A stretch of 64,000 nt of DNA from Collybiopsis luxurians FD-317 M1 (lineage: Eukaryota > Basidiomycota > Agaricomycetes > Agaricales > Omphalotaceae): positions 1,023,977 to 1,087,976 of the forward strand of contig KN834751.1 of NCBI GenBank assembly GCA_000827265.1, written 5' to 3'. A program made the translations under genes and the position numbers. How positions within the stretch are numbered: position 1 is the first letter of the stretch; every line of letters begins with the position of its first letter. Below the pieces are notes generated by a model that was given only the letters and a program-made list of their open reading frames with translations, did not search any database and was not told the origin of the DNA. Shown in pieces: positions 36,022-47,492 of the stretch.

Positions 36022-36639
36022 CGCGTTTCCGTATTCATAGTTCTGTCTTTACATTGGGAGAGAACGACTGATAATTATTACGCATGGATTATTTCTTCAC
36101 CATTTTGGGCGTTATATCCTAACGTGTCGTGGCTGGTCACGGTTGTGCAGCGCGCTTGCTTATCAAGACGCGTTAATTGGTTGTGCCTCGAAACTGGGTC
36201 CTTCAAGTTCTGATAACTTGTTGTGATGGTGTTCTGTGTAGTATCCCGATGCGCGTTTACATCGCAACTGCCTCACAACCGTAGGATTTCTTTTGCTTAC
36301 TTCTGCATTTAAACTGACGGCGGAAGAAAATTGCTAATAACCTCTTAAATAATGCCGTCCCTTTTTCCGATCTGGAAGACATCGACAAAAGTAATGAACA
36401 GGTTATAGTGCAAGAGCTATCGCCATTCTGAGATGGTCAGCAACGCAGCCATGAACTACTTATGCGGCTTTTAAAAAACAGTGCAATTCACACATCTCCA
36501 GCTGAGTTTAGAACTTCCAAACGGCTCAAAGCGTGTACTTACAGTTGTCGGAGATCAATAAATCTGGTTTCCAAAAAAACTTTGACAATTCGGCGGATGT
36601 TGACATACAGATCCCTTTATTTGGTCCACAAGTCCTCCC

Positions 36640-37746
36640 TCAGCTAAACGCCATTCCACCGTCAACCAGCATCGTCTGTCCTGTAACATAATCAGAATCT
36701 GGACTGGCAAGAAAAGACACTAGTTTGGCGACATCCTCCGGTATGCCTGTTCTACCAAGAGTAATCAAGGCCTTTGAGTTTTCAAAATTTTGTCTCTCGG
36801 GTAGCCCATTTATGGTGCTCATCTCTTTATCCACTAGATCCCAAATTGGAGTGTCGATAACACCTGGTGCATAACTGGAAAAATAATTGTCAGAGAAATG
36901 ACAATATCCAAGTAATGATACTAGAACCCACCTATTCACCGTAATATGGTGTTTCGCGAGCTCCATAGCGAAAGACTGGGTCAGACTTCTTACAGCGGCT
37001 TTTGTAGCACTATATATGGGAACCATGGGGAAGGGCCGCAAGGCAACGTTACTGTGTGGACATTTGAGCACCTAGTACTTGGAGATGAGTCCGAACTCAC
37101 CTAGCGCAGTTGATGATCTTCCCTCCTGAACCCTGCTTGATGAATTGTCTCGCCGCTACTTGGTCCTGCCACAGTACCCCATAAAAATTGACCTCAAAAA
37201 CCCTCTGAACATCGGCTTCCTTGGCATTCATTGCCCAATGAACCTTTGCTATACCAGCGTTCGCTACCATCACATTAAGCGGCCCCAGAGCATCGACTGA
37301 TGCTTCCACCAGTGATTCAACTTGAGCATATTTCGATATGTCTGCGTATACCGGAACGGCATTCCGGCCCAGACTCTTGATTTCATCTACGACCTATAAG
37401 CGCGGTCACTTGGCTGGCTTGGAAGGGAACAGAAGCGTAAAGCGCACATTCATGACCAGCCCGGAATTGTGCTTAAGGTCGTTCACACATATGTCGAACC
37501 CATCTCTTGCGAGGCGTAAAGCAATTGCTTTCCCACTGATAAAGGGAGCTCGTGGGCTGGGTTTGATCAGGATAGGATCACTGATACGTACATCCCTTGT
37601 GCAGACCCAGTAACAATGGCTCTCTTGGGTACTGCTCTGGATGTTGCAAATCCCCTTGAAAAACGAGATCCGGTGGACGTGAAGCTGGAACGCAGCAGTC
37701 GACCTGAGGACGATGCGCGCAAGAAGGTAGGAAGATGGGTTGCCAT
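36640..37746 (-). CDS. SDR with mitochondrial-type leader (acetoin/diacetyl reductase-like)
   Basis: Third SDR in the neighbourhood but of a different subfamily from the tandem pair. The start at 37746 gives MATHLPTFLRASSSGRLLRS followed by more Arg/Ser/Phe residues (SRFSRGFATSRAV). This is a classic mitochondrial presequence lacking acidic residues. The enzyme then runs RAIVTGSAQG, GKAIALRLARDGFDICVNDL (Asp at the beta-2 end: NAD preference), VMVANAGIAKVHWAMN, GKIINCAR, PMVPIYSATKAAVRSLTQSFAMELAKHHITVN (Tyr and Lys in YSATK), YAPGVIDTPIWDLVD, GRTGIPEDVAKLVSFLASPDSDYVTGQTMLVDGGMAFS. The pattern resembles fungal diacetyl/acetoin reductases. Upstream Met codons at 37803 and 37933 are unlikely starts because they add non-conserved residues. 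Confidence 0.87.
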
Positions 37747-38410
37747 TGATACTCTCCAGCAGGAACAGCAAGATGTGGGTAAGAAAAAACCTACAGCCCA
37801 CACAGATGTCCTTATATGCTAAGAACCGTGCCTGCGGCTGGAATACGAAAGGATGTCCGTGTATTGACAGAACCGTGCCAATGTGACCAACATGGAAGAT
37901 GGCGAGTTTAATAGGACTCTTTGAAGGTTCCAAAGAAGAGCGTTTGCTCTGACAATAAGATTATTTCGGTGGGCTGACTTGCAGATGTGCCTACGCCATT
38001 CTGACTGTGAGATGGTATTGTTCGGCAATACGTCCTCTTACAACCCAGAGCAATTGGAGTAACGAAAAGTGGGGTATTAGGGTATTCCCAGAGTTTGAGT
38101 CAGAGCCAGACGAATCCTCGATAACCATGTACGAGGCAGAAGACGAAGACTCATTCATCGAGGGTGCATTCGGTGGCTTTAAAAGTAGAACTGAACGTTC
38201 TCACTTAAGTTTACCCTGATCAGACACTTTGACTGTCTATGGAAATCCGAGTGGGCGGCTAATGCTGTAGTTGATGGGCGCTAATCCTTCCATTCGAGTT
38301 CACACAATTCGCACGAGGTTCACAAGTCTACAGCATTTGCCATTGATGTTACCGGTTGCCACTCAATAGTTTCTATTTAAAAAAATGGAAGAATCTGTAC
38401 AGCTACAACC

Positions 38411-40610
38411 ATGAACGGCTCTACGCCGTACTCGGAGTCTGAAGATCTTCCGGATTTTGTAGGTGCACAGGTCTTGTGGCGAATTAGGACTGAGCGCAAC
38501 ATTTTCTAGGGCAATGAAAAGGCAGCTCAAGATTCTCCTACTGTCCCAGGCGAAACAGTAATTTTGAGCCGCACGTTTATTCTTCATCTTACATATCTGT
38601 ATGTATTAGCTCGTATTATGGAGAGAAGGCAAGCCATACCGCTACGCTCCTCCAAATAATGGGGATCCCTGGACAGAATGTCTCAACTCTGTCCGTAAAT
38701 ACGATGACGAAAAATGCCGAGGCTGGAATCAGGATATTGACACGCTTCTGGTTTTTGTGCGTCCAAGTTCGCAACGAAATTTTTTCTCAAATTCTCATCA
38801 GAAATGCTGGTCCTTAGGCTGGCCTTTTCTCTGCAACTGTCACCGCTTTCACTGCCGAATCATATCAGTGGCTTCAGGATAGCACTCAGAACGCCATCCT
38901 CACTCAGCTGATACATGTGTCTGCAAGCTTGAACGCATCGGTATCACCCTTACCAGCGCCCTCCGTGTTCTCTCCCTCAGCAGCCTCCATCCGTATTAAC
39001 ACTTTTTGGTTTCTCAGCTTAACCATCAGTCTTGCCACAGTCCTTCTTGGAATTCTTTGCAAGCAATGGCTTCGAGAATACCAAAAAGACGCCTTGGTTT
39101 CTCATCAATTAGCTCTTGAGCTTCGTCAGATGCGTTACGAAAGCTTGCAGAGATGGGGAGTCCCTGGAATTCTCAGTGCCCTCCCGTTGCTTCTACAACT
39201 CGCTTTGGTACTTTTCTTTGCCGGAATGTTGGACCTGCTGTGGAGTCTCCATCCAGTTGTGGCAGGATTTGTATCTGCGGTTGTTGGATTATCCATGTCT
39301 ATTGTCGTGATAACCTCGGTCTTGCCGGCTTGCCATATCCTGGCAATCCAGCGACGAAGATCCGCGTCATGCCTCCCTTTCCCATGCGCGTACAAATCAC
39401 CGCAGTCTTGGTTATTCCATCGGCTCCTTCTTACCTTTAATTCCCTGTGGTCACGAAGGAGCGGACACTATGCCGCTCTATACTCTGACTGGGTGTCGTT
39501 CGACCTCCACCTTTTACGCACCCAGCAATACTTGTCTCTCGGAGATTCCGATCCTTCGTTTCTTCAACGAGGATTACGTTGGATAGTTGTAAACTTCGGA
39601 GACAGTGTTTCTATGGCCAGGCAAATCTTCCACTGCTTGCAGAGTTGCTCGACACAAGAGTTTGCTTATGCAACACACCAGGATTCAGACAGCACCCTAG
39701 ACACTCTAAACTTGAAATTCTTGGACACACATTCATGGGATGAATCAGATTTCGCTATACGCCAGTTTGCGATAGAGCTATCGCTTCGCCAGCTCAACGA
39801 TCCGACTGGGTCTCCAGCCAGTGCCTCTGGGCTATTGCGCAATTTGATTCCGCTGGTTGACCGCGACGGTGGACCTGATTTAGGTGAAGGTACGAGCAGT
39901 CCGGATGTAATTATCTACTGGCAGATGAAAATGCTCATTATTCAGAGCTCTGGAATCAAATCATTGCATCTATGCGAAACCATCTTTCTACTGACCGAGC
40001 ATGTGTCGACGACGTGTATCCACTCCTAGAAATTTTTCAAAGCTGTTGGCCGCCATCTTCTCAAGCTCTACGGCAACACGCGTATCTGTTCCTCGACGAA
40101 TTCCAGGGCTGGATCGAACGGACTACCCAGACCGGTCTCCTTCGTACGAGAATATCCGAAATTGTCTGTTCATTGACACGATCCATTCACTACATGGTTC
40201 ATTATTTCGCGACCGATTTGATCACCTCGAGTAGGTTTGTCGAATTCGCAAAGTTTGTGGATGGACGGGCCATCTTGTTGGGCATAGATACTCGGTCACT
40301 TCGTACCGGGCGATCTACCTGGCAGGAAGCGAAACGGATTTTAGTCACGAGATCTAGCCTCCCTCCGGACTTCTTCCCAATGTCCCCGAAATTCCCTGCG
40401 GAGATTTGGAATCCCGCTGCTTCCTCTTCGAGATTGCCAGACTCTTCATATCACGGATCCTCGGTCAATGACTTACCAAGGTACTGTCTCCTTTATCCGG
40501 CGCAAATCTTTCAAATCGAATCCGTGCATTTTAGGTCCACGGAGGACGATCGTCGATCGACGTTCTCACTTCCGCCAGATTCACGATCCTGTTCCGTAGA
40601 GGAACTCTGA
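38411..40610 (+). CDS. DUF6535 multi-pass membrane protein
   Basis: Member of the mushroom-specific DUF6535 family (PF20153), function unknown. The start at 38411 gives MNGSTPYSESEDLPDF, then short exons (GNEKAAQDSPTVPGET; LVLWREGKPYRYAPPNN). The DUF signature follows: GDPWTECLNSVRKYDDEKCRGWNQDIDTLLVF, then AGLFSATVTAFTAESYQWLQ. Three hydrophobic segments come next (TFWFLSLTISLATVLLGILC; ILSALPLLLQLALVLFFAGML; VVAGFVSAVVGLSMSIVVI) with KQWLREYQ between the first two. An intron at about 39890-39951 joins GEG to ELWNQIIASMRNH. The cytoplasmic C-terminal part is long and helical. Such genes are numerous in Agaricomycetes and poorly understood. Confidence 0.88.
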
Positions 40611-40819
40611 CTTTCAGTACTTTCAGTCCTGACTTGGTATGGAGTGGACATATGCTAAGGCTGCTCTTCCTCCTCTAGCAATGGCCGCCCGGTATACATC
40701 TTCGTTTTCTCCTTGTGGACAGGATCTGCTGATCCCGAGAGATTGCCTGTTCGGACAACTCCGGCTCAGAAAATGACTCGATATTTCTAGCGATCGCGAC
40801 CCCATTCACCCGAACCATC

Positions 40820-41752
40820 ATGTCGAATTCTGCCGAGTTTCAAACTATCGACGTGTTCACGCACAGGCGCTTCAAAGGGAACCCTCTTGCTGTCATTCTT
40901 CTACACTCCGATTCCCTCCCTCTCACGCCGGAACAAAAACAGCTAGCGGCCAGGGAATTTAATCTTTCAGAGACCGTATTCATTCACTACGGCCCAGCGA
41001 ACCTTGCAGACCCCGAGGCTCCGTTTAACATTGACATTTTTATGCCTACAAAGGAGCTTCCTTTTGCTGGACATCCCACAGTAGGCGCAGGATGGGTCTT
41101 ATCGCAACTTTATCGCACGCGTAAGGCGTTCACGCTGTTCACAAAGGCAGGAAAAATTCCTGTGACAATTTTACCTTCTGGCGAGGTGAGACTTCAGATC
41201 CCGATTGACTTCAAAGAGCATGCGCCTTTCCATGCTCCGCAACTCAAGTCTCAAGCTATCCAACCACGCCTCCAACCGACTGACTATATCAATGGCGTGG
41301 ATGGTGCGGAGCCAGTAGCGTCGATCGTAAAGGGAATGACATTCATGTTTCTGCAGCTGTCGTCTGCAGACAGTCTGTCTAAAGCACAACCTCTCACTTC
41401 CCCTTTCCGTATTCCAGATGAACATCTCGGAGCATGGGCCGGTTTTAGCTCGGTCTATGTTTTCGTGGAATTTCCTGGCGTTGATGATGATGAGGTAATG
41501 ACTGTTCGGACGCGAATGTTCGAGGGGAACTTTGAGGATCCTGCGACCGGCTCCGCAGCTTCGACGCTCTGTGGCTGGCTTGGAAAGAAGAAGGGTCCTG
41601 GTTCGTGGAAGTTTAATGTTATCCAAGGGGTGGAAATGGGAAGGGAGAGTCACATTGGGGTTTTTGTCGAGGTGGATATTAATGGAGAAGTAGATCGTAT
41701 CGACTTGGTTGGAGAGGCTGTCAAAGTCATGGAAGGGACTATTCAATTTTGA
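40820..41752 (+). CDS. PhzF-family isomerase/epimerase-like protein
   Basis: Single-exon, 310-residue member of the PhzC/PhzF family, which shares the diaminopimelate-epimerase fold. Visible family marks are the start block (FQTIDVFTHRRFKGNPLAVI), the catalytic Glu in NLSETVF, the FAGHPTVGAGWVL motif and the C-terminal-half motif EDPATGSAASTLCGWLG. Length and layout match the family. Fungal members have no firmly established substrates, so no reaction is assigned, and nothing nearby suggests phenazine synthesis. Confidence 0.93.
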   Translation: MSNSAEFQTIDVFTHRRFKGNPLAVILLHSDSLPLTPEQKQLAAREFNLSETVFIHYGPANLADPEAPFNIDIFMPTKELPFAGHPTVGAGWVLSQLYRTRKAFTLFTKAGKIPVTILPSGEVRLQIPIDFKEHAPFHAPQLKSQAIQPRLQPTDYINGVDGAEPVASIVKGMTFMFLQLSSADSLSKAQPLTSPFRIPDEHLGAWAGFSSVYVFVEFPGVDDDEVMTVRTRMFEGNFEDPATGSAASTLCGWLGKKKGPGSWKFNVIQGVEMGRESHIGVFVEVDINGEVDRIDLVGEAVKVMEGTIQF

Positions 41753-44233
41753 GGGGGTTGATCATGCTTCAATTTCGATGGTTCCTTCATTTCGGTTTTT
41801 GCGGGAAGAACAAACAGTATGGTCGAGTGATTGAACTAGCATTATATGTACCGTTCTGTATGTGAGTAACTGTATCTCTTTCCCTGTTCCATTCTACATC
41901 TATCTTCCTTCGTCCAGTGTGATTCCAGTGTGATTCTTGGAAAATTCCGTAAAGATTATAGTTCTAATGTGACGTGCCTGCTCTGGTTCATACTGCCTGA
42001 GAATCTCAGCTATTCCACAATGCTAGGCTGTATATGAAAGTTCCCCGTTCATGCGGCCGAAGCTTACCCAGTGCCAAGTCGGACGTCCCCAGAAACAAAT
42101 TCACAATGGCGCTAACCCAGGTTGGGCACGAGCTTCTTGTTCCTCCTGGAGCCGGACATAGCGTCGGAAGAGCTACGGAACTCCTTTGAGTTCTGGAATG
42201 TCGATAGGATTTCGGATTTCTTAAAGTTACAAAAGGTTCAGAGTTGGGTTTGCAATGTTATGTCCCTTCTTGACATATGGGCCGAGTCTTGAGACTATTT
42301 AGCTCAAAATGAAAAATTTAGGGTCCTTTTTAGAGTCGATAGGTAGCTCGAAGACCTTCAATTCGGCTTCGAGCACTGGACACATGCCCTCTGCCTCTCT
42401 CAGGCCCTCGCGCAAGCTGTCGATCTCCGTCCTCCACAGCATATCGTCTGGATTTTTTTAGAATGAGAGTAGTACCTTCAAGTCGGTAAATTCCTGCCAT
42501 TTTTGTACTCGGCACCTGTTGAGCAACATTCAAGGTCCGCTGAATTTTTTTTCCAGTGTATCCATCCGAGTCCGAGTGGCGTACGAGGATGAGATATTAC
42601 ATCGATGGCGAACATGAGGCGCAGGCCGACAGGTATCCTGAAGGTTGTATCTATCCACCCTTTCCTCCTACTAGCCTCCCGTTGCCAACAATCCGCTCGG
42701 CGCACGATAGCATCTAGCCGTTAAATTCTGCCTGCGTCCATATGTAGTCCAGTGCATAGCACTTTCGTACTCAATTCTATTATCATTACCTACACATACA
42801 TACAAAAATCCATGCTTGCAAGCCAAACGTCAAACTGTAAACAGGTTAAATCGCTATCAAGAATTCTTATCATTCTTTATTGTTCAACTGAATAGATTTT
42901 TTTTCGGAATTTTTTTCCTTGAAATACATCTTACATATCAAAGTACGTACTTCAACATTTAGTATTCAGGGCTTTTTCATAGCGACTATGTGCTTGAAAC
43001 AGCATTTTGGCTGCCAAGTAGTTGTCGGAGTTGATATGGGCAAGGGATTGGCCATGCAGCATTCCGAAAGACATTAATAGACGCCTCCGCAAGACCGGGG
43101 CTTGAGCTCATACATACCCTAACTCATTGTACAAATTCGAATAACCAAAATGAATGAACCTCCCTAATCCTCTTATCCTGATAAGGCTTCGAACATGCAT
43201 GCAATTTCTGATCTTCGGGTCAAGGAGTGTATAAAGTACAATGGAGGGGTTGAAAAGTAAATATCCTGCATTTGAACAATTGCAGCGAATGACAGCAGGA
43301 CAGGACAACAAAAAGGCGCGCGACGATATAACAATACAGTAAATTGGAAATATGTATGTGTGTATGTGCAGGGGAGATGTAAAGAGGAACCGACAATTTG
43401 AAAGCGAGAGGAGGCGGCGCAGCGAATAATGTGTTTGGCGTAAACTGCTTGCTGCACCGGGGCTGGAGGCGATTAACAATGTAATGCGCATGACAAGGAG
43501 GTGCGGACTTTGATTTTCAGGAAGAGAAGATCCGGGGACAGGTGAGAAAATCCTTTGTATGGTGAGGTAAACAAGGAAACAAGGAAAATGAATGCTTATA
43601 CAGCATGTATAATCGTTACGTATGGATTATAAGAAAGAACAGCAAAGGAACAAAAAAAAAAAAAAACAATAAAAAAAAAACATAAAAAATAGTAGAAACA
43701 GAACCAAAAAGAATAAAATGCATAGGTTTAGCTCTACATTCTGGACACAATGGCACAGTGGACAGCATTGAGATGGCTGAAATAAAATGAAATAAAAAAA
43801 AACAAGCAGGATAAAGATAAAGCACCAGGATCGATCAGTGCAATTCTCTCTCTCGTAATTAGGTCCACCAAGTCACTGCCCGACGAGGAAGTGCCTATTT
43901 TCGTAAAGACCCGAACGTCTGCTTTTTTTTTGCCCTTGGCCAATACATACAATGAAAAATCAGGATGACGAGGTTCAAGGTCCGGTGAAACATCCGAAAA
44001 GACAGGAAGTCCACAGGTAAATCTGCTCGACACTGCGTAGGATATTCTATTCGAATATCGGTCGCTAATCATGTGTCGAGTGTGCCAGTGAGCCGCATAC
44101 GCTGGTTGTGTGTGGTGTTATGTACTAATCCGCATGTTTAATATGGTCAATGTCTACGCCTTGAGTATGTCCTCTCGATAGCAGAAAAAATGAGAAAAGA
44201 CTTCACAGAGAAGAGGAATGACACGGCATTCGC
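41753..44233. other. 2.5 kb gap without a recognisable gene
   Basis: Both flanking genes end here (PhzF-like from the left, WOPR-1 from the right), so no promoter is expected inside. The open frames on the minus strand at 42330-42705 and 43108-43491 lack motifs. A strongly A-rich stretch occurs at about 43650-43690 and 43785-43805. It could be long 3' untranslated sequence, non-coding DNA or an unrecognised gene. Confidence 0.5.
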
Positions 44234-45894
44234 TCAAGGCGCCGAAGGAACAGGCCTCGGATCCAGAAGACGCAGAGTCTTGTCGTCTTCTGGACGCCTC
44301 TTATACGGATGGTGTCTCTTAAGTGAATGTAGCGGAGCCAGATCCCGCTGACGACCAATCTCGCCACTGTGTGCAGAAGACGCGGATGAGCCTGCAGGCG
44401 ACGGGACTCTATCGACGTCGGATGGACCAGAAGAAAAGGGAGGAGTAGCTGCGTACGACGCCGGTGTTATCTCGGTCACTGATCGGGGGACGTAGGCTGA
44501 TGCAACAGGAGAATAAGATGTTGCGGTGTCTGCTTCCACCATCTTCGCCGCCGCCGGTTGCGGGGACATTAACGAAGGAGAGTCGGAAGTAGGGAAATTT
44601 GATGGGCCTTCGATGAGACTGAACTGATGCTGTTGTTGCTGTAATGAGTAAACTGAGGGTGAATCCGGGGGACGCATGGGTGACGGAGCGTGCAATTGTG
44701 GTTGTGGTAGGTATCCATCTGCAGGTTGATACGGGTACCAGCTCTGTTGATGGGATTGGGGCTGAGAGGGAGACACCTGCTGCGGCGAATACACTGCGGA
44801 CCCATTATGATCTGAGGGTGCTGGCGAGTATGACAGAGAAGGAAGGAAGTGCGATGGGACACCATATGACGGTCCTGGCGTCGTTAAACCGGAAGGAAGC
44901 CGCGGAGATGGAGAAAAACGAGTATCAGCATAGTCCGGCGGCGGAATGACACGGTTTCCGTTCTGGTACGGGGTCCGAGTTGGGAGGGGAACGTGACGAG
45001 AAAGAGGCGTCGTTGCGTACGGCTGCTCCGGAGAACGGGGGAAGGAAGTCGGGTATGGCTCATACATCGATACAGATTGGAGGGAAGTATTCTGGGCAGA
45101 TGCTGAAGGCGGATAAGGGGCAGGAAACGGAGCATACGTTCTACTTGAACTGGAAACGGACTCTCGAGACGTAGAGTCACTGTTGTTGCGAGCTGATTCA
45201 TCCGTTTTGCCTCGACTTTTGTTGACCCTTGTGCTCTTGAACATTCCTTCAGGCACGACGAGGTCACCAACTCCTAGAACATCGTCGATTGTCTTGAGAT
45301 TATCCACGGTAAGTTGGGTGAAATAGGCCGCTGAGAAGGTATGTGAGTATATGTAGCAGATAGAGGGCAATGTCACTCACTGAGATGCCATTTTCTGCGT
45401 CCTTTGTCAGTTTCTACCCATACAGAATACGTCTGCTTGACAAGGGGATCCCAATCCCTTGGGGCTTGTTGCTTTTCTGGGCCACTGTGATTCGGAATGA
45501 TAAGCTGTAAATTTGGAAGCAAAGACGGAAGGATAACCAACTTTGACTCTGGGGGAGAGTATTTTTCATAGTAGAACAAAAATTCCTGAAACAATTTCGA
45601 GTTTGTAAACGAGGGATACAAGAGTGAAGCAAGACCCACATCGCGTACTCTGGACGGACTCCATCGCCGTCCTTCAGTAAAGCGTTCAATGCCTAGACCA
45701 GTGATCTCGGTATGTGGTCCCCTCTCCTCCCAAGCATAGACACAACCTGAACTCAAAGCCAGACGTTCATCCGAGTCTAATCTCCTTGTCACCATCCTCA
45801 AAGTGCCCTTTTGTATGGCATAGAATATTTTGTGAGCGTCGGCTGTTGAGCGTATGCGTATGTTGGTGCAAGTTGGTTGCTGCATTCGCGGCAT
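44234..45894 (-). CDS. WOPR (Gti1/Pac2) transcriptional regulator, copy 1
   Basis: DNA-binding regulator of the Wor1/Ryp1/Gti1/Pac2 family, whose members are master switches of morphology in ascomycetes. The start at 45894 gives MPRMQQPTCTNIRIRSTADAHKIF. The first WOPR half continues with RMVTRRLDSDERLALSSGCVYAWEERGPHTEITGLGIERFTEGRRWSPSRVRD. After an intron comes EFLFYYEKYSPPESK, and the second half is WDPLVKQTYSVWVETDKGRRKWHLS joined over an intron to AYFTQLTVDNLKTIDDVLGV. The long C-terminal region is rich in Ser, Pro, Gln and Tyr, as in activation domains, with a basic HSLKRHHPYKRR element near the end. At least three exons. A second copy lies at 52999-54136 in the same orientation. Confidence 0.92.
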
Positions 45895-47474
45895 AGGGTG
45901 GATGCTGGTCGTTGTATGGAATCAGAACATGAAACTGAGTAGCCAATTAATTTAGACCTGCCTTTGTTATGAGCGTTCATTACATCCCTTGGCGGCAGCA
46001 GACTGAGATTCAAATCTTTGATGATCTCAGTCACACTCTCAACTCTAATCACTTTAAATTCTCATAGCTTATATCTGCTCTGCTGCTATTTTTTACTGCT
46101 TAATCTCTATTCTCTGTCCTGCTCAAATCTCCCCCAGGCAGGTCAGAATCCCAAGTAATGTTGTTCATTGTCCATTACTGACAGCAATCGATCCTCAATC
46201 TTCCCTGATATTTTTAGTCATATCTCAGAGTCACATCGCACAGACCCTCTTTTTTTTTTCCCGAATCAATCCGCACGTCAACGCCCTTTTTCTTCCTTGC
46301 TCCTTCTTCTTTCGAGGGAGAACACGTATGTAAGTCGATCCTTTACATATATATGTCTCTGGCATGTCATGCGGAGCATTGAATTGCTACTTCTGTCCTC
46401 TCACTGCTCTTCCCCGTTGAATCGGGATCGATTCGATGCCTCAAACTGTCTTCTTTTAAATACATACACGGCGCTATTGGAGTGTTCTTCTACCAGAGTG
46501 CTGGCGATGTTGAGACAGCCTAATCGCTTCCTTCCGCCTTCCAACGTGTTATTTTCAACACTTGGGGACCACCTTGAGGTGAGATAAGATCTCGCAGGTG
46601 AATTCATCCCCCATTCACAAAAACCCGCACTTTTGCCGTCTACTCAATGGATAACTATGCCTGTTTCTAGGGTCGGTGCAATCCTGCTTGTCTACCCCCA
46701 TCGATGCCCAGTCCAGATTCATACTGATTATCCTGATATTACTCATCCAACCCAGTGGCGACCAACCTGCAAGAGCCTGTATGTGAGTCAAGCAGGCATT
46801 TTTGTGGCGTTAAAACAGTCTTCCCGCACATATACAGGCTCAGGTAAACGTGCACAACTGTGGGCGAAGATGAAAGATATCCGATGCGCTAGATTGATAA
46901 ATATGTCCTTTTTTTTTCTCATAGTTCCTCCTTTACTCGGTCTCCTCCGCGATTTCTCCGGAATTTTCCTGCCTTGAAACTCGCCTTTTCCAATTTCCAT
47001 TTACCGTCACCACCGACTGGTTCATAAAACCCCAAAAGGGTTTGAATTGCAGTTGTTAAGAGTCTAGATTCGCATCCGACTGAAGATAGAATATCAAAAA
47101 TTACCTTAAAGAAGTATGGCAGGATGGCAAAGGCGGCCTCGGTGGGCTGCCAGGTACTGAGTCCCACACGCAGTGCGCAAAGGGTGTTTGACCGGGAATT
47201 ATGGTTCTTATTCCCAGACTGCAAGAATATTGCTTGCAACACCAAGCTGTGTATAGTTGTACATCCTTTCCCTCCAGCGAACAAGTTCTCCTGTATCAAA
47301 AAGCAAAAAAATAATAAATAAACAAAGAAAGGAGAATAGTTGACGGTCAAAGCGTCAGTTACTATGATCGATCATTCCACCTTTGGCTTGACCGACAAGC
47401 AAGCGAAACTCAGTATCTCGTACTCCACGGCTCATATACGGGCGGTGCGCCACCTTATTTCCTCCTCCCAGCTG

Positions 47475-47492
47475 CTAATCAGTGATGTCGGT
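47475..47492 (+). repeat. Dispersed 18-mer, copy 1
   Basis: The 18 bases ctaatcagtgatgtcggt occur here and, identically, at 50751-50768. The flanks do not match. The first 12 bases occur again at 49872-49883. Confidence 0.6.

Noticed and set aside
30099..37746. SDR-rich stretch as a secondary-metabolite cluster
   Set aside because: No core synthase, P450 or transporter nearby; HEM13 is a primary-metabolism gene.
44644..45174. Plus-strand open frames opposite WOPR copy 1
   Set aside because: Low-complexity shadows of the Ser/Pro/Gln-rich tail.
46168..47350. Medium open frames downstream of the WOPR start
   Set aside because: No domains, no conserved start or splice pattern, T-rich composition typical of promoter DNA.
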